A stretch of DNA of 64,000 nt, taken from positions 1-64,000 of the forward strand of contig CAMCMB010000007.1 in the NCBI GenBank assembly GCA_945875845.1, in the 5' to 3' direction. The notes beneath the pieces are model-generated. The model ran no database searches, was not told the origin of the DNA, and worked only from the letters and a program-made list of their open reading frames with translations. Source of the DNA: Pirellula staleyi DSM 6068 (GTDB taxonomy: Bacteria; Planctomycetota; Planctomycetia; Pirellulales; Pirellulaceae). Numbering within the stretch: position 1 is the stretch's first letter; each line of letters opens with the position of its first letter. This document shows, one piece after another, positions 46,746-56,225 of this stretch. The translations under genes and the position numbers were made by a program.

Positions 46746-49700
46746 ATGGTCAACCATCTTATTGACTGGGCATTGGATAATCGTTTCATTGTCCTCATAC
46801 TAGCCGTGATGATCCTGATTGCAGGTGGCTTCGCCGCATCAACACTTCCTCTCGATGCTGTTCCCGACTTGACGAACGTTCAAGTACAGGTGCTTACCAA
46901 TTCACCGTCGCTCGGGCCGGTTGAAGTCGAGCAGTTCATTACATTTCCTGTCGAAAATGCGATGAGTGGATTGCCTAACATTGCCGAAATTCGCTCGATC
47001 AGCCGATTCGGGCTGTCCGCTGTGACGGTTGCGTTTGAGGAGGGGACGGACATCTATTGGGCTCGCAATCTGATCAATGAACGACTTCAGAAAGCTCGAC
47101 AAGAGATCCCTGCTGGAATGGGCGATCCCCAGATGGGACCCATTGCAACCGGCATGAGCGAAATCTATCAATTCGAAGTTCGCGCCAAGCCCGGTACTAC
47201 CATGAGCTTGATGGAATTGCGAACCATACTTGACTGGCAGATTGCGTTTCAGTTGCGAAGCGTACCTGGAGTTATCGAAGTGAATACCTTCGGCGGCGAG
47301 CTTAAGACCTACGAGATTCAAGTCGATCCGAATAAACTTCGTAACTACGGTATTTCGTTGAGCAAAGTATTTCAATCGCTCAACGAGAACAATGCAAATG
47401 CTGGGGGTGGGTCCATCTCGCATGGTTTTGAGCAACGACTGATTCGTGGTGAGGGACTTGTGGGCTCACTCGAAGATATCAGCAGTATTGTGCTCGACAG
47501 TCGCAATGGAATTCCCATTCGAATCTCGGATATTGCTCAAGTGAGATTCGCACCGATGTTGCGGCAAGGTGCGGTGACGCGCGATGGCGATCGCGAAGCA
47601 GTGACCGGGATGGTCATGATGTTGATGGGTGGCAATTCAAGGCAGGTGGTCGAGGACGTCAAGCACAAAATTGCGGAGATTCAAAAAACACTTCCCGCAA
47701 GTGTGGCGATTGACACGTTTTACGACCGCACGGAATTGATCGAAAAAACGATTCATACGGTTGCAGAGAACATCGGCATCGGTGTCGTGCTGGTCATCAT
47801 CATGCTGTTTCTGTTGCTGGGCGATGTCCGGGCCGGACTGATTGTTGCGGCTGCGATTCCATTGTCTGCCATGTGCGCGCTGATCGCCATGAAATACGCT
47901 GGCGTCTCCGCAAACCTGATGAGTCTTGGGGCGGTGGACTTCGGAGTGATCGTCGATGGGGCTGTGGTGATGGTTGAAAACTCGATTCGTCAAGCAACCA
48001 AGTACCAACGATTGAATGAAGGAAAATCGGTTCCCCTCAGCGTCTTCCGTGAGTCAGCAAAGGAAGTTGGTACACCCATCTTTTTCGCTGGGTTGATCGT
48101 CATCATTGTTTTTTTGCCGATCCTAAGTTTGCAAGGAATGGAGGGCAAAATGTTTCGGCCCATGGCATTCACCTTTATGTCGGCTCTTTCCTCGGCGTTG
48201 ATCTTGTCCGTTACTGTGATGCCAGTGATGGCTTCGTTATTCCTGGCAAGGCGAATCAAGGCGAAGGAGACGTTTCTCATTCGATGGATAAAGCACATTT
48301 ATACTCCGATGCTTGACTTCGCCATGAAACGACCTGCCATGATGTTTTCAGGCTCAATCGCGATCTTCGCAGTAAGTATGGGATTAGCGGCTAGATTTGG
48401 AGTGGAATTTGTTCCGAAGCTTGACGAAGGGGATATCGCGATTCAAGCGACGCGACTGCCGAGTGTCTCGCTGGAAGCATCCTTGGACATGACTCAGGCA
48501 ATGGAGCGAGAGTTGCTAAAATTCCCCGAGGTAGAGAGTGTTGTTTCGAAAACGGGGCGGCCTGAAATTGCGAACGATCCGATGGGGGTTCATCAGACGG
48601 ATGTGCTTGTTCGGATGAAGCCGCCGAATCAATGGCCTCCCGGATCTACCAAGCCACTTTTGATTGAAGCCATGCAGAAAACGTTGGACAGGAATGTCCC
48701 CGGAAACTCATTTAGCTTTACCCAACCCATCGAACTTCGTGTCCAGGAGTTGGTCGCAGGTGTGCGTTCGGATATAGGCTTGAGTTTGTATGGTGACGAT
48801 TTAACGGTGTTGAAGAAGTCGGGAGATGAGATTGTGCACGCGCTTGGACAAGTGCAAGGAGCAGCCGATGTTCAAGCTCAGCAAATCGCTGGCCTTCCCT
48901 ATTTGCGAGTGGTCGTCCGCCGACAGGACCTTGCTCGATATGGCATCAACACGCGAGAAGTATTGAATGCCATCAGCACGGTCGGAGGAATGCCGGTTGG
49001 ACAGGTATTTGAGGGGCAACGGCGATTTCCAATGCAAGTGAGGCTGAGACCGGAATCGCGCCAGAATGTGGAGCAACTCCTGGATCTTAAAATCGACGAT
49101 GCCAGTGGTCGGCAGATCCCCATATCGCAACTTGCGGATATCGCATTTGAAGATGGACCAGCCGAGATCAGCCGACACGCGATTCGCAGAAGGTTGCTCA
49201 TTCAATGCAATGTCCGCGGTCGAGACTTGGCCGGCTTCGTTGCAGAAGCGCAGCGAATGATTCAACAGGACGTGAAGCTACCGGCCGGATATTCTTTGGC
49301 CTGGGGTGGGCAATTTCAGAACTTGCAAGAAGCCAGCAAACGACTGGCGATCGCCGTTCCAGTCGCATTGTTTCTGATCTTTGCTTTGCTCTACATGACA
49401 TTCCATTCGGTCAATCTTGCGATGCTGATCTATTTGAATGTGCCGATTGCTGCGACGGGAGGAATCATGGCTCTTTGGCTTCGAGGCATGCCGTTTTCGA
49501 TTTCAGCTGGCGTTGGTTTTATCGCCCTGTTCGGAATTGCAGTGATGAATGGCGTGGTTCTGATCGAGCACATTCGACATACAAGGTACATGGGTGCAAA
49601 TCAGTGGGATGCCGTTGTGACCGGGACTCTCGATCGGTTGCGGCCCGTGTTGATGACCGCGACATGCGGCGCTCTGGGATTTGTTCCGATGGCGATCTCA

Positions 49701-49862
49701 GGTAGTGCTGGAGCGGAAGTACAGCGTCCCTTGGCGACTGTCGTGATCGGCGGCTTGATCACCTCGACGGCCTTAACGCTTTTGGTGCTCCCGACGATTT
49801 ACCGGTGGTTCGAGCCGAAAACAACCGAGGGGGTAGTAGGGACCTCCAGCCCACCCCAGTAA
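46746..49862 (+). CDS. czcA: CzcA-type heavy-metal RND efflux pump
   Basis: A full-length 1038-residue HME-RND pump: 12 membrane helices, start VNHLIDWALDNRFIVLILAV, periplasmic porter domain. The TM4 signature is DFGVIVDGAVVMVENSIRQ, with the two Asp and Glu needed for proton flow in CzcA-type divalent cation pumps (Zn, Co, Cd, Ni); Cu/Ag pumps (CusA) differ in this helix, so divalent metals are the better guess. Other motifs: LPDAVPDLTNVQVQVLT-like start of the porter (LPLDAVPDLTNVQVQVL), GVGFIALFGIAVMNGVVLIE and RLRPVLMTATCGALGFVPMA. The symbol is by family only; the metal is not proven. Confidence 0.93.
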   Translation: MVNHLIDWALDNRFIVLILAVMILIAGGFAASTLPLDAVPDLTNVQVQVLTNSPSLGPVEVEQFITFPVENAMSGLPNIAEIRSISRFGLSAVTVAFEEGTDIYWARNLINERLQKARQEIPAGMGDPQMGPIATGMSEIYQFEVRAKPGTTMSLMELRTILDWQIAFQLRSVPGVIEVNTFGGELKTYEIQVDPNKLRNYGISLSKVFQSLNENNANAGGGSISHGFEQRLIRGEGLVGSLEDISSIVLDSRNGIPIRISDIAQVRFAPMLRQGAVTRDGDREAVTGMVMMLMGGNSRQVVEDVKHKIAEIQKTLPASVAIDTFYDRTELIEKTIHTVAENIGIGVVLVIIMLFLLLGDVRAGLIVAAAIPLSAMCALIAMKYAGVSANLMSLGAVDFGVIVDGAVVMVENSIRQATKYQRLNEGKSVPLSVFRESAKEVGTPIFFAGLIVIIVFLPILSLQGMEGKMFRPMAFTFMSALSSALILSVTVMPVMASLFLARRIKAKETFLIRWIKHIYTPMLDFAMKRPAMMFSGSIAIFAVSMGLAARFGVEFVPKLDEGDIAIQATRLPSVSLEASLDMTQAMERELLKFPEVESVVSKTGRPEIANDPMGVHQTDVLVRMKPPNQWPPGSTKPLLIEAMQKTLDRNVPGNSFSFTQPIELRVQELVAGVRSDIGLSLYGDDLTVLKKSGDEIVHALGQVQGAADVQAQQIAGLPYLRVVVRRQDLARYGINTREVLNAISTVGGMPVGQVFEGQRRFPMQVRLRPESRQNVEQLLDLKIDDASGRQIPISQLADIAFEDGPAEISRHAIRRRLLIQCNVRGRDLAGFVAEAQRMIQQDVKLPAGYSLAWGGQFQNLQEASKRLAIAVPVALFLIFALLYMTFHSVNLAMLIYLNVPIAATGGIMALWLRGMPFSISAGVGFIALFGIAVMNGVVLIEHIRHTRYMGANQWDAVVTGTLDRLRPVLMTATCGALGFVPMAISGSAGAEVQRPLATVVIGGLITSTALTLLVLPTIYRWFEPKTTEGVVGTSSPPQ

Positions 49863-50000
49863 ACATGGTTCATCGACTGTGCCCAATTCATTCCTTGCTT
49901 GGGTGGGGTGAGGCCACCCCTCTCAACATGTTTTCCTGGACTGTGCCCAATCCATTCCTCGCCCTCCCATTGGTTTCCAATGCATTGGACCGTGTTGGCC
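49862..50000. repeat. Degraded copy of the 16850-type extended repeat
   Basis: Shares several exact words with 16850-17010: AACATG(G/T)TT, TGCCCAATTCATTCCTTGCT, AACATGTTTTCCTGGACTGT, GCCCAATCCATTCCTCGCCC and CCATTGGTTTCCAATGCATT. The GGGAGGG/CTCCTGCC palindrome is mostly replaced, but the flanks persist. It fills the first half of the 313-bp spacer after the pump gene. The second half (50001-50175) has no recognised feature. Confidence 0.7.
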
Positions 50001-50175
50001 ACGAATTGGGAACGAAGTTCGCATTGAAGAGTCGTCCGCAACATTCGAGCAACGGCCGACTTGGGACAGTCCAATGGCGACCGTGCCGAAATTGCCAAAA
50101 CCGCACATCCAATGTGCCAAGTAGGCTAACATGAGATCGACAAACAACCTTTCCATTGCTTTAGAAAAGAAAAAT

Positions 50176-50457
50176 ATGACCAACGACGATTTATCTCAAA
50201 CGCTCGAAAAGCTCCATTTGGATTTGGCCAAGAATCCACAGCTAGATGAAAAGACATCTCAATCCTTGCGTTCGTTGATCGACGAGATCCAAGTGGTGCT
50301 TGCGCGATCGGGAAGCGACCAACCAACGGAATTGTCGGCAGGTCCGACGCTTTCGGAAAGGGTAAGCGATTTGGTTGCGGATTTTGAAATGCGGCACCCC
50401 AAGCTTACCACGACCTTGTCTACAATCGCAGAACGCCTGTCCGACATGGGTATCTAG
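50176..50457 (+). CDS. DUF4404 family small helical protein
   Basis: Start at MTNDDLSQTLEKLHLDLAKN (50176), giving 93 residues; an earlier ATG adds 15 residues of unlike composition. It is a short all-helical protein: QTLEKLHLDLAKNPQLDEKT, SLRSLIDEIQVVLARS, then RVSDLVADFEMRHPKLTTTL and IAERLSDMGI, a pattern typical of DUF4404. No export signal. The role is unknown; it is often near stress genes, and here precedes the acyl-CoA synthetase by ~110 bp on the same strand. Confidence 0.75.
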   Translation: MTNDDLSQTLEKLHLDLAKNPQLDEKTSQSLRSLIDEIQVVLARSGSDQPTELSAGPTLSERVSDLVADFEMRHPKLTTTLSTIAERLSDMGI

Positions 50458-50565
50458 CGAGGCGAGTTGGCTATGTGGAATGATTTTTGCGACCGATTGT
50501 CCGCCAGTGAGAGCAAAGGTGAATAGCTAGAAAACAAGAATGCTCTCCCATAGTGAGGTAGGAGC

Positions 50566-52698
50566 GTGACGACAAAGAATCTAGACCGGTTGTTTAAGCC
50601 CAAGAGTATTGCGGTCATCGGTGCGAGCAGCCACATCGGTAAAGTTGGCAATATCGTGCTTCGCAATCTACTCGACGCGGGTTTTCAGGGGCCGATCTAT
50701 CCCATCAACCCGAAACACACCGAGATTGCTGGCCTACGCACCTGCTCGGCTTTGTCGGACTTGCCAGCACCCGTTGATCTAGCGGTTATTTGTACGCCAG
50801 CACAAGCGATTCCACAGGTGGTTCGGGAATGCGGCGAATCGGGGGTTTTGGGAGTCTTGATCCTATCCGCCGGATTTCGGGAACTCGGCTCGCAAGGTGA
50901 AGAGCTTGAGCGGGCGATACTACGCGAGGCCCAAAGGTTTTCTGGCCTCAGAATCATTGGACCGAATTGTTTGGGCATTGTTTCACCTAGCTTCAAGCTA
51001 AACGCAAGCTTTGCAGGTGGGATGCCAAAACCTGGACGTGTCGCCTTCCTTTCCCAATCTGGAGCCCTGTGCACTGCGATTCTTGACTGGGCGCGACAAA
51101 AGGACATCGGATTTTCGCATTTCGTTTCGGTGGGTAACATGATGGATGTGGGAATGGGAGATTTGATCGACTATTTCGCGCAAGACGATTTGACGGATTC
51201 GATCATGATGTATGTCGAATCGATCACGAAGCCTCTGGATTTCATGTCGGCGGCCAGAGCGTTTACTCGCAACAAGCCAATCATCGCTTACAAGGCAGGT
51301 CGATTCGAAGAATCCGCCAAAGCAGCCGCGTCACATACTGGCGCTCTGGCCGGTGTGGATGCAGTCTATGAAGCGGCATTTGCGCGAGCTGGCATCATTC
51401 GAGTGTTTGATGTCGAAGAGATGTTTGATTGCGCTGAGTTGTTGGCCCGGCAAAGCAAACCCTATGGGCGGCGGCTCGCCATTTTGACGAATGCAGGTGG
51501 GCCGGGTGTCATGGCGACCGATGCACTCCTAGAAAAACATGGGACACTGGCTTCGTTGACTCCAGGGACAATCGATGCCTTAAACAAATTCCTGCCAGCC
51601 TCATGGTCGCATGGAAACCCGGTGGATGTCTTGGGGGATGCAACGCCGGAGCGACTGAGCAGTGCGTTGCAGGTTGTTTTGGATGATAAACAAGTCGACG
51701 CAACCTTGATTATTATCACCCCGCAAGCGATGACGAATCCAACGATGTCCGCGCAAGCGATTCTCAATGTTGCGGCGCAGTCGTCGAAACCGATTCTAAC
51801 CTCGTGGATGGGTGGGCTAACGATGCAGGAAGGCATCAAGATGCTGAATGAGGCAAACATTCCTCATTTCTTCACGCCCGAGGAAGCCGTCAGATCATTC
51901 ATGCATCTCGTCGAATATTCGCGACTCCGAGAAACGCTTTACGAAACTCCACCCGAGAATCCTGTCGAATTGCTTGTCGATCGGCCTCGCATCCGTCGAG
52001 ATTTTGAAAAGTTGTTTTGCAGTGGCCAGACCATTCTGTCGGAAATTGCTTCGAAAGCATTGTTGGAAGCTTACGGAATACCGACTACCAAAACGCTTTA
52101 CGCCAAAAGCAAGACCGACGCGCTCGAATGCGCGCGCGAGCTGGGATATCCCGTGGCCATGAAGATTCTCTCTCCCGACATAACGCACAAGACGGATGTT
52201 GGTGGGGTCGAACTGAATCTAGACCATTCGGAGGATGTAGCCAATGCGTTTGATCGGATAACCGGTAACGCCAATCGATTGCGTCCGGATGCTCGTGTGC
52301 TAGGGGTTTCGGTACAACGGATGGTTTCGTCCGGTCATGGTCGAGAGTTGATCGTAGGGGCAAAACGCGATCCCGTTTTTGGGATGGTATTGTTGGTGGG
52401 GGCTGGAGGAACGCTGGCAGAGCTTTTTCGCGATAGCGCTCTTCAGCTACCGCCGCTGAACGAACGGCTCGCTCGACAGATGATTGAGTCGTTGAGATGC
52501 TGGCCGATCTTGCAAGGATATCGAGGTAGGCCTGGAGTCAATATCGATCTCCTAATCAACATCCTCATTCGTGTTTCCTACTTGGTGGCAGACTTCCCGG
52601 AAATAGAAGAGTTGGATGTGAATCCATTGTTTGTGACTCCCAATGAAACCGTTGCGCTGGATGCAAGAATCGTCCTTGGGAAGTTTATAGACCCGTGA
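50566..52698 (+). CDS. ADP/NDP-forming acyl-CoA synthetase (acetate-CoA ligase family), fused subunits
   Basis: The 710-residue protein joins both subunits: CoA-binding domain (SIAVIGASSHIGKVGNIVLR, DLAVICTPAQAIPQVVRE), succinyl-CoA-ligase-like domain with the phosphohistidine loop AAASHTGALAGVDAVYEAAF (His at ~256) and the ATP-grasp domain (LEAYGIPTTKTLYAKSKTDA, PVAMKILSPDITHKTDVGGV, RELIVGAKRDPVFGMVLLVG). These enzymes interconvert acyl-CoA + ADP + Pi with acid + CoA + ATP and are used for energy saving from acetate or other acids. GTG start after AGGAG. The neighbouring acyl-CoA dehydrogenase at 53931 supports use on fatty or branched acyl-CoA, though this is inference. Confidence 0.93.
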   Translation: MTTKNLDRLFKPKSIAVIGASSHIGKVGNIVLRNLLDAGFQGPIYPINPKHTEIAGLRTCSALSDLPAPVDLAVICTPAQAIPQVVRECGESGVLGVLILSAGFRELGSQGEELERAILREAQRFSGLRIIGPNCLGIVSPSFKLNASFAGGMPKPGRVAFLSQSGALCTAILDWARQKDIGFSHFVSVGNMMDVGMGDLIDYFAQDDLTDSIMMYVESITKPLDFMSAARAFTRNKPIIAYKAGRFEESAKAAASHTGALAGVDAVYEAAFARAGIIRVFDVEEMFDCAELLARQSKPYGRRLAILTNAGGPGVMATDALLEKHGTLASLTPGTIDALNKFLPASWSHGNPVDVLGDATPERLSSALQVVLDDKQVDATLIIITPQAMTNPTMSAQAILNVAAQSSKPILTSWMGGLTMQEGIKMLNEANIPHFFTPEEAVRSFMHLVEYSRLRETLYETPPENPVELLVDRPRIRRDFEKLFCSGQTILSEIASKALLEAYGIPTTKTLYAKSKTDALECARELGYPVAMKILSPDITHKTDVGGVELNLDHSEDVANAFDRITGNANRLRPDARVLGVSVQRMVSSGHGRELIVGAKRDPVFGMVLLVGAGGTLAELFRDSALQLPPLNERLARQMIESLRCWPILQGYRGRPGVNIDLLINILIRVSYLVADFPEIEELDVNPLFVTPNETVALDARIVLGKFIDP

Positions 52699-52743
52699 AT
52701 ATAAAAGAGCCTTTCATGTGACAGCCACAATCGAGACAAAATC

Positions 52744-53172
52744 GTGAATCTGAATGTTCTGATTGTTGATCCTGATGTATCGCTGCTTGAGTTGTATCGC
52801 AACTACTTGGCTCGTTCCGGTTTGAAGGTCGAGTTGGCTTCCTCGGGCTTAGTATTCATCGAAAAGCTGTACGCATGGAAACCCAAGGTGGTGGTTCTTG
52901 AACCTGAATTGCCTGATGGTTGGGGAAATCGCTGCGTGAATGAGTTAACGCGAATGCCTGAATCGGATCGTCCGGGGCTTGTGATACTGACTCGACAAGA
53001 CCCAATCATGCACTGGTTACGAGTCTTTGCCTGTTTCGTAAAGCCGATGCCGATGGCCAGTCTCGTTGATTCGATTCACGCTGCAGCATTCGAAGCGGAT
53101 CGACCCATCCGCGACTATGGCACGGCGTTTGCGGCTACAATGAGACGTATTGTCAGGCGAGCGGCAGACTGA
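52744..53172 (+). CDS. Response-regulator receiver-like protein with altered phosphorylation site
   Basis: A 142-residue single receiver domain: acidic pocket VLIVDPDVSLLELYRNYL, a site VVVLEPELPDGWGNR and the Thr and Lys sites VILTRQ and FVKPMPM. In a normal receiver the second motif has Asp (LLDxxLP); here it is Glu (LEPE), so this is probably a pseudo-receiver that is either always in the on-like state or used for protein contacts. No output domain is present; the C-terminus is a short basic helix (AATMRRIVRRAAD). GTG start. It is 45 bp after the acyl-CoA synthetase and may share its transcript. Confidence 0.8.
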   Translation: MNLNVLIVDPDVSLLELYRNYLARSGLKVELASSGLVFIEKLYAWKPKVVVLEPELPDGWGNRCVNELTRMPESDRPGLVILTRQDPIMHWLRVFACFVKPMPMASLVDSIHAAAFEADRPIRDYGTAFAATMRRIVRRAAD

Positions 53173-53201
53173 AAACTACCAATCGTAACCCGATACGTGC
53201 C

Positions 53202-53317
53202 GGCTTGTTGTTTTAGCGGAGTCGTTATTGGGTATGGGCGGTACGACGGACTTCCAAGTCCGTCCATAGGGAATTCGACGGACTAGGAAGTCCGTCGTAC
53301 CATTAAATCAACAACCC
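53202..53317. repeat. Nested inverted-repeat element (copy 3)
   Basis: Outer arms GGCTTGTTGTTTT and TTAAATCAACAACCC; inner arms 53240-53264 and 53277-53301. Loop CATAGGGAATTC resembles the loops of copies 1 and 2. Same orientation as copy 1. The flanking CCGAAGCG/CGCTTCGG-type words just outside (ACGCTTCGGGTTGGG) suggest one further outer layer of symmetry. Confidence 0.9.
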
Positions 53318-53411
53318 GTTACGCTTCGGGTTGGGATAGTGCAATTTGCGGCTCGACTTAAATTGGCTTTTGCCATTATTTTTCGGATCTAGAAGTAGGA
53401 CAGGTGCCCAG

Positions 53412-53876
53412 ATGGAAATAGAAAACAATCCGAGCGTGAACAGTCTCTTTGAACAATGGAAAGCCGAACACTGCGAGCTTGACGACTATGCAATGGAATT
53501 AGCGAGCTGGATCCATCAACAATCCAAGCAAAGGAATTCGCAGTTTAGGGAAGCTGTTGAGCGACTTGCGGACTTGTCGGCAAGGCTCGCATCTCACTTC
53601 GATCGGGAGCAAGAGATTGCCGAAAAGATCGTCGCTGTACAACGCCATCTGTCGCCCGAAGCGACATCGCTCAAGCGGCAAGCGGAACGGGATCATTCCA
53701 ACATCATGAAGCGGCTCAAGCATTTGTCGGATCGAATGCAGGATGCGGAAGCGGAGTGCGACGCGTGGAAGGCAGGCATGGACGAACTCAATCTCATTCT
53801 GGACACGCTGGAACAACATGAGGAACAAGAAGCCGAAAGCGTTGGCTGGATGCTTCCTCGAAAGAGTGTCAGTTGA
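53412..53876 (+). CDS. Hemerythrin-like four-helix protein
   Basis: Start at MEIENNPSVNSLFEQWKAEH (53412), giving 154 residues; earlier codons add 22 residues from the spacer. It is a helical bundle with ARLASHFDREQEIAEKIVAV, AERDHSNIMKRLKHLSD and LDTLEQHEEQEAESVGWMLP. The HFxxEE, DHxxxxxRL and EQHEExE positions resemble the iron-ligand positions of hemerythrin-type HHE domains, but the usual full set of His is not complete, so binding of di-iron is uncertain. Such proteins bind oxygen or nitric oxide. It is preceded by the nested repeat and followed by a convergent acyl-CoA dehydrogenase gene. Confidence 0.55.
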   Translation: MEIENNPSVNSLFEQWKAEHCELDDYAMELASWIHQQSKQRNSQFREAVERLADLSARLASHFDREQEIAEKIVAVQRHLSPEATSLKRQAERDHSNIMKRLKHLSDRMQDAEAECDAWKAGMDELNLILDTLEQHEEQEAESVGWMLPRKSVS

Positions 53877-53930
53877 AAACGACAAAGTCCAGGCGGGCTG
53901 AATTGAGATGGTGCCGGAACAATGCACTGG

Positions 53931-55994
53931 TTAAATAAAACGCTCAATGCAGCGAGGATCCAGGGGAATATCACTCACTTCGATATCCGAAATGAGGTCA
54001 ACAAAGAGTGCCGATTTTGGATTCATGAGCTGCTTTCCGATATCGGCCCAGGCCGTTTGAAGCCTTGGCGAATCCGCCTTTCCTTTGAGCCTCAAATCGG
54101 CTTCCAAATCCAAAGCTTGTGCAATCGCCAGGTACTCTGGCTTTTGTTTTTCCAACGTGATCGCATAACAAAGGGAGGCAACCGAGTGGCACAGTTGGTC
54201 GAAAATTCCGCCTTCATCGCCTAGCAAAAAACTTTGATCGATGAAACTCTTTTGGTATCTGGCAATGGTAAAAAGAATGCGGCGACCGAGAATTCGATTT
54301 CGTTTGAGCGCTTTTTGAATCAGCCGCAATTTCTCTGGAAAGGCATCGTTGATTCCTTGGGTGGAACCCGTCCAAGGATTCAAGGAGCCGAGAACCGTTC
54401 GAGCAACAAACCAAGCAAACTTGGATTTCGTGGCCCATCCGAACTTACCATCGACTTCCGCTAAGCCGATCGGCTCAAGGTACTTTGCTCGAATACCTCG
54501 CGTCATGGCGTTTGGGGCGCCGATATCTGCAAGTACTGGATTCGGGCCTTCGTAAACGGTAGCGATCGTGAATTCATGCATGTTCTCGCCAATGTAGTTT
54601 TCGATCCTATGGTCAGCGTCGGTAGTCGGTGCTCCGCCTGCTCGAAGGTTCTCGCGTCGCTCGTCCTTGTGAACCGAACGTCCTCCTTGAATCTGATAGA
54701 CGTGGATTGCGGTCTGAAGCAATGCTTTGGTTGCATAGACTTTCGCAATCATACCCAACGTTTCGTCCCGAATGCCGTTAGCCCCGAGACGAAAGCAGAC
54801 ATCGCCAAGGACTCGGCTTGCGAGCGCATGAGTGGATGCGCGTCCCATCCACGTTTGAATGCGAGGCGCATCTCCGATCGGTTTGCCAAACGTACTGCGA
54901 AAGGAAATCCAACCACCTGGCTTATAACGAGTCGTCAAACCATTGGTCGCTTGGACCTCGTTTGGATCAAGGATGATTTGAGCAAGAAGCTTAAAAATCT
55001 TGGCAGCGCTGTTCACACAGATTCCGCCGCGTCCTTTTGCTAAGGAACTAAAGGCTTGCGCGAGCCCTTTGCCTGGCGGTCCAAGCAGTTGTCCACAAGG
55101 AACCTCATAGTTCACTAATCGAAATCGTGCGTTCCACAAATAATCGAAGGCTGTCAATCGATTCCGAACCATGCGGAATTGTTCCGTATCCGCTTTGGGT
55201 ACTTCGAAGATTACCATGCCGGAATCGCGACCCTTAGGAAGTCCCTCGCCTTCGATCTTGAGGACGAGAATACAGATCCCACCATAGATGACATTCGTGA
55301 TTGGCCATTTCACACCTGAGATCACATACTTGTCACCGACGCGCCGTGCGGTAAGCGCCAGCTTGCTTGGGTCAGCTCCAACTCCTGGCTCGGTCAATGC
55401 AAAGGATCCAAGCAATTCACCCCGAGCCATACGCGGGAGATAGTATTCTTTTTGATCGTTTGTGCCGAAGTCTAAAATCGGAGTCACGGGTCCGAGGAAA
55501 TTATGAACTTCAAATAGGACAGCGAGATCTGCGTGTACCATGGTTAATGCTCTAAGCAACGGTCCCAGATCTCCAAGCTTTGCTCCGCTGCCACCGTATT
55601 GCTTGGGAATTGCCAATCCAAAAAATCCGAGCGTCGCGAGTCCCGCAATCGTTTGCTCATGAAACAACATTCTCTGGTGATCAAGAAGCGTCCCTGCCCT
55701 TTTTCGTTCGAGAAGGAACTCAAGGCACGAGGCCATCGTCTTAGCAACTTCCGCTGACGGGCTAAATCGACCAGCGTCGAATTCGCTTGCTTTACCTTGT
55801 CCAAAGAGAGAAGACAGCGTAGGGGCTTCGCCGGAAAACTGATTCTCAGCAGCCCGATCCGCATCATCCAAGGTCGCAAGCGATGCTACTTCCTCAGCGG
55901 AGCGACCAGCTTGCTTCATAATCAAGGAAATCGCATCGCGGCTGGACGATAAATCCTTTGCATCCGCGGCTGTTTTCGTTTCGTAATCAACCAT
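53931..55994 (-). CDS. Acyl-CoA dehydrogenase, large form
   Basis: A 687-residue flavoenzyme. N-terminal ~80 residues form a non-conserved extension. The core has AIPKQYGGSGAKLGDLGPLL, the FAD region FALTEPGVGADPSKLALTAR, KYVISGVKWPITNVIYGG, then GGRSVHKDERRENLRAGGAP and the catalytic-base loop ATVYEGPNPVLADIGAPNAM (Glu in the YEGxN position). The C-terminal ~150 residues extend past the ordinary ~380-residue length, as in long-chain enzymes. It converts acyl-CoA to enoyl-CoA and passes electrons to ETF. It converges on the hemerythrin-like gene with 54 bp between. A reverse-oriented sister to the upstream acyl-CoA synthetase, perhaps in one pathway. Confidence 0.9.
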   Translation of the reverse strand: MVDYETKTAADAKDLSSSRDAISLIMKQAGRSAEEVASLATLDDADRAAENQFSGEAPTLSSLFGQGKASEFDAGRFSPSAEVAKTMASCLEFLLERKRAGTLLDHQRMLFHEQTIAGLATLGFFGLAIPKQYGGSGAKLGDLGPLLRALTMVHADLAVLFEVHNFLGPVTPILDFGTNDQKEYYLPRMARGELLGSFALTEPGVGADPSKLALTARRVGDKYVISGVKWPITNVIYGGICILVLKIEGEGLPKGRDSGMVIFEVPKADTEQFRMVRNRLTAFDYLWNARFRLVNYEVPCGQLLGPPGKGLAQAFSSLAKGRGGICVNSAAKIFKLLAQIILDPNEVQATNGLTTRYKPGGWISFRSTFGKPIGDAPRIQTWMGRASTHALASRVLGDVCFRLGANGIRDETLGMIAKVYATKALLQTAIHVYQIQGGRSVHKDERRENLRAGGAPTTDADHRIENYIGENMHEFTIATVYEGPNPVLADIGAPNAMTRGIRAKYLEPIGLAEVDGKFGWATKSKFAWFVARTVLGSLNPWTGSTQGINDAFPEKLRLIQKALKRNRILGRRILFTIARYQKSFIDQSFLLGDEGGIFDQLCHSVASLCYAITLEKQKPEYLAIAQALDLEADLRLKGKADSPRLQTAWADIGKQLMNPKSALFVDLISDIEVSDIPLDPRCIERFI

Positions 55995-56192
55995 GAGCGT
56001 TTTCCACCTTTAGTTCCATTCAAGGAACACAAAAGACACACACTTGTTGACTCTGCGATTAGGGCTTATCGCACCATGAGCAAGTCGAGAGGACGAATCA
56101 CAACTTTTGAGATTAACAAACATTCGGCATTGCCGAAAGGACACATGCCATTGCTGCGATGGGCAGGGCGTTCAGGCTTTCGTTTTTGCTAC

Positions 56193-56219
56193 TTGACAGG
56201 CTGGAAGCCTACCCCACTT
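56193..56219. repeat. AGGCTTCCAGCCT palindromic repeat (copy 2, inverse)
   Basis: TTGACAGGCTGGAAGCCTAC then CCCACTT, the reverse complement of the repeat at 27049-27075. It sits immediately after the BON gene end and could also act as a hairpin at the transcript end. Confidence 0.7.
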
Positions 56220-56225
56220 AGAGCC

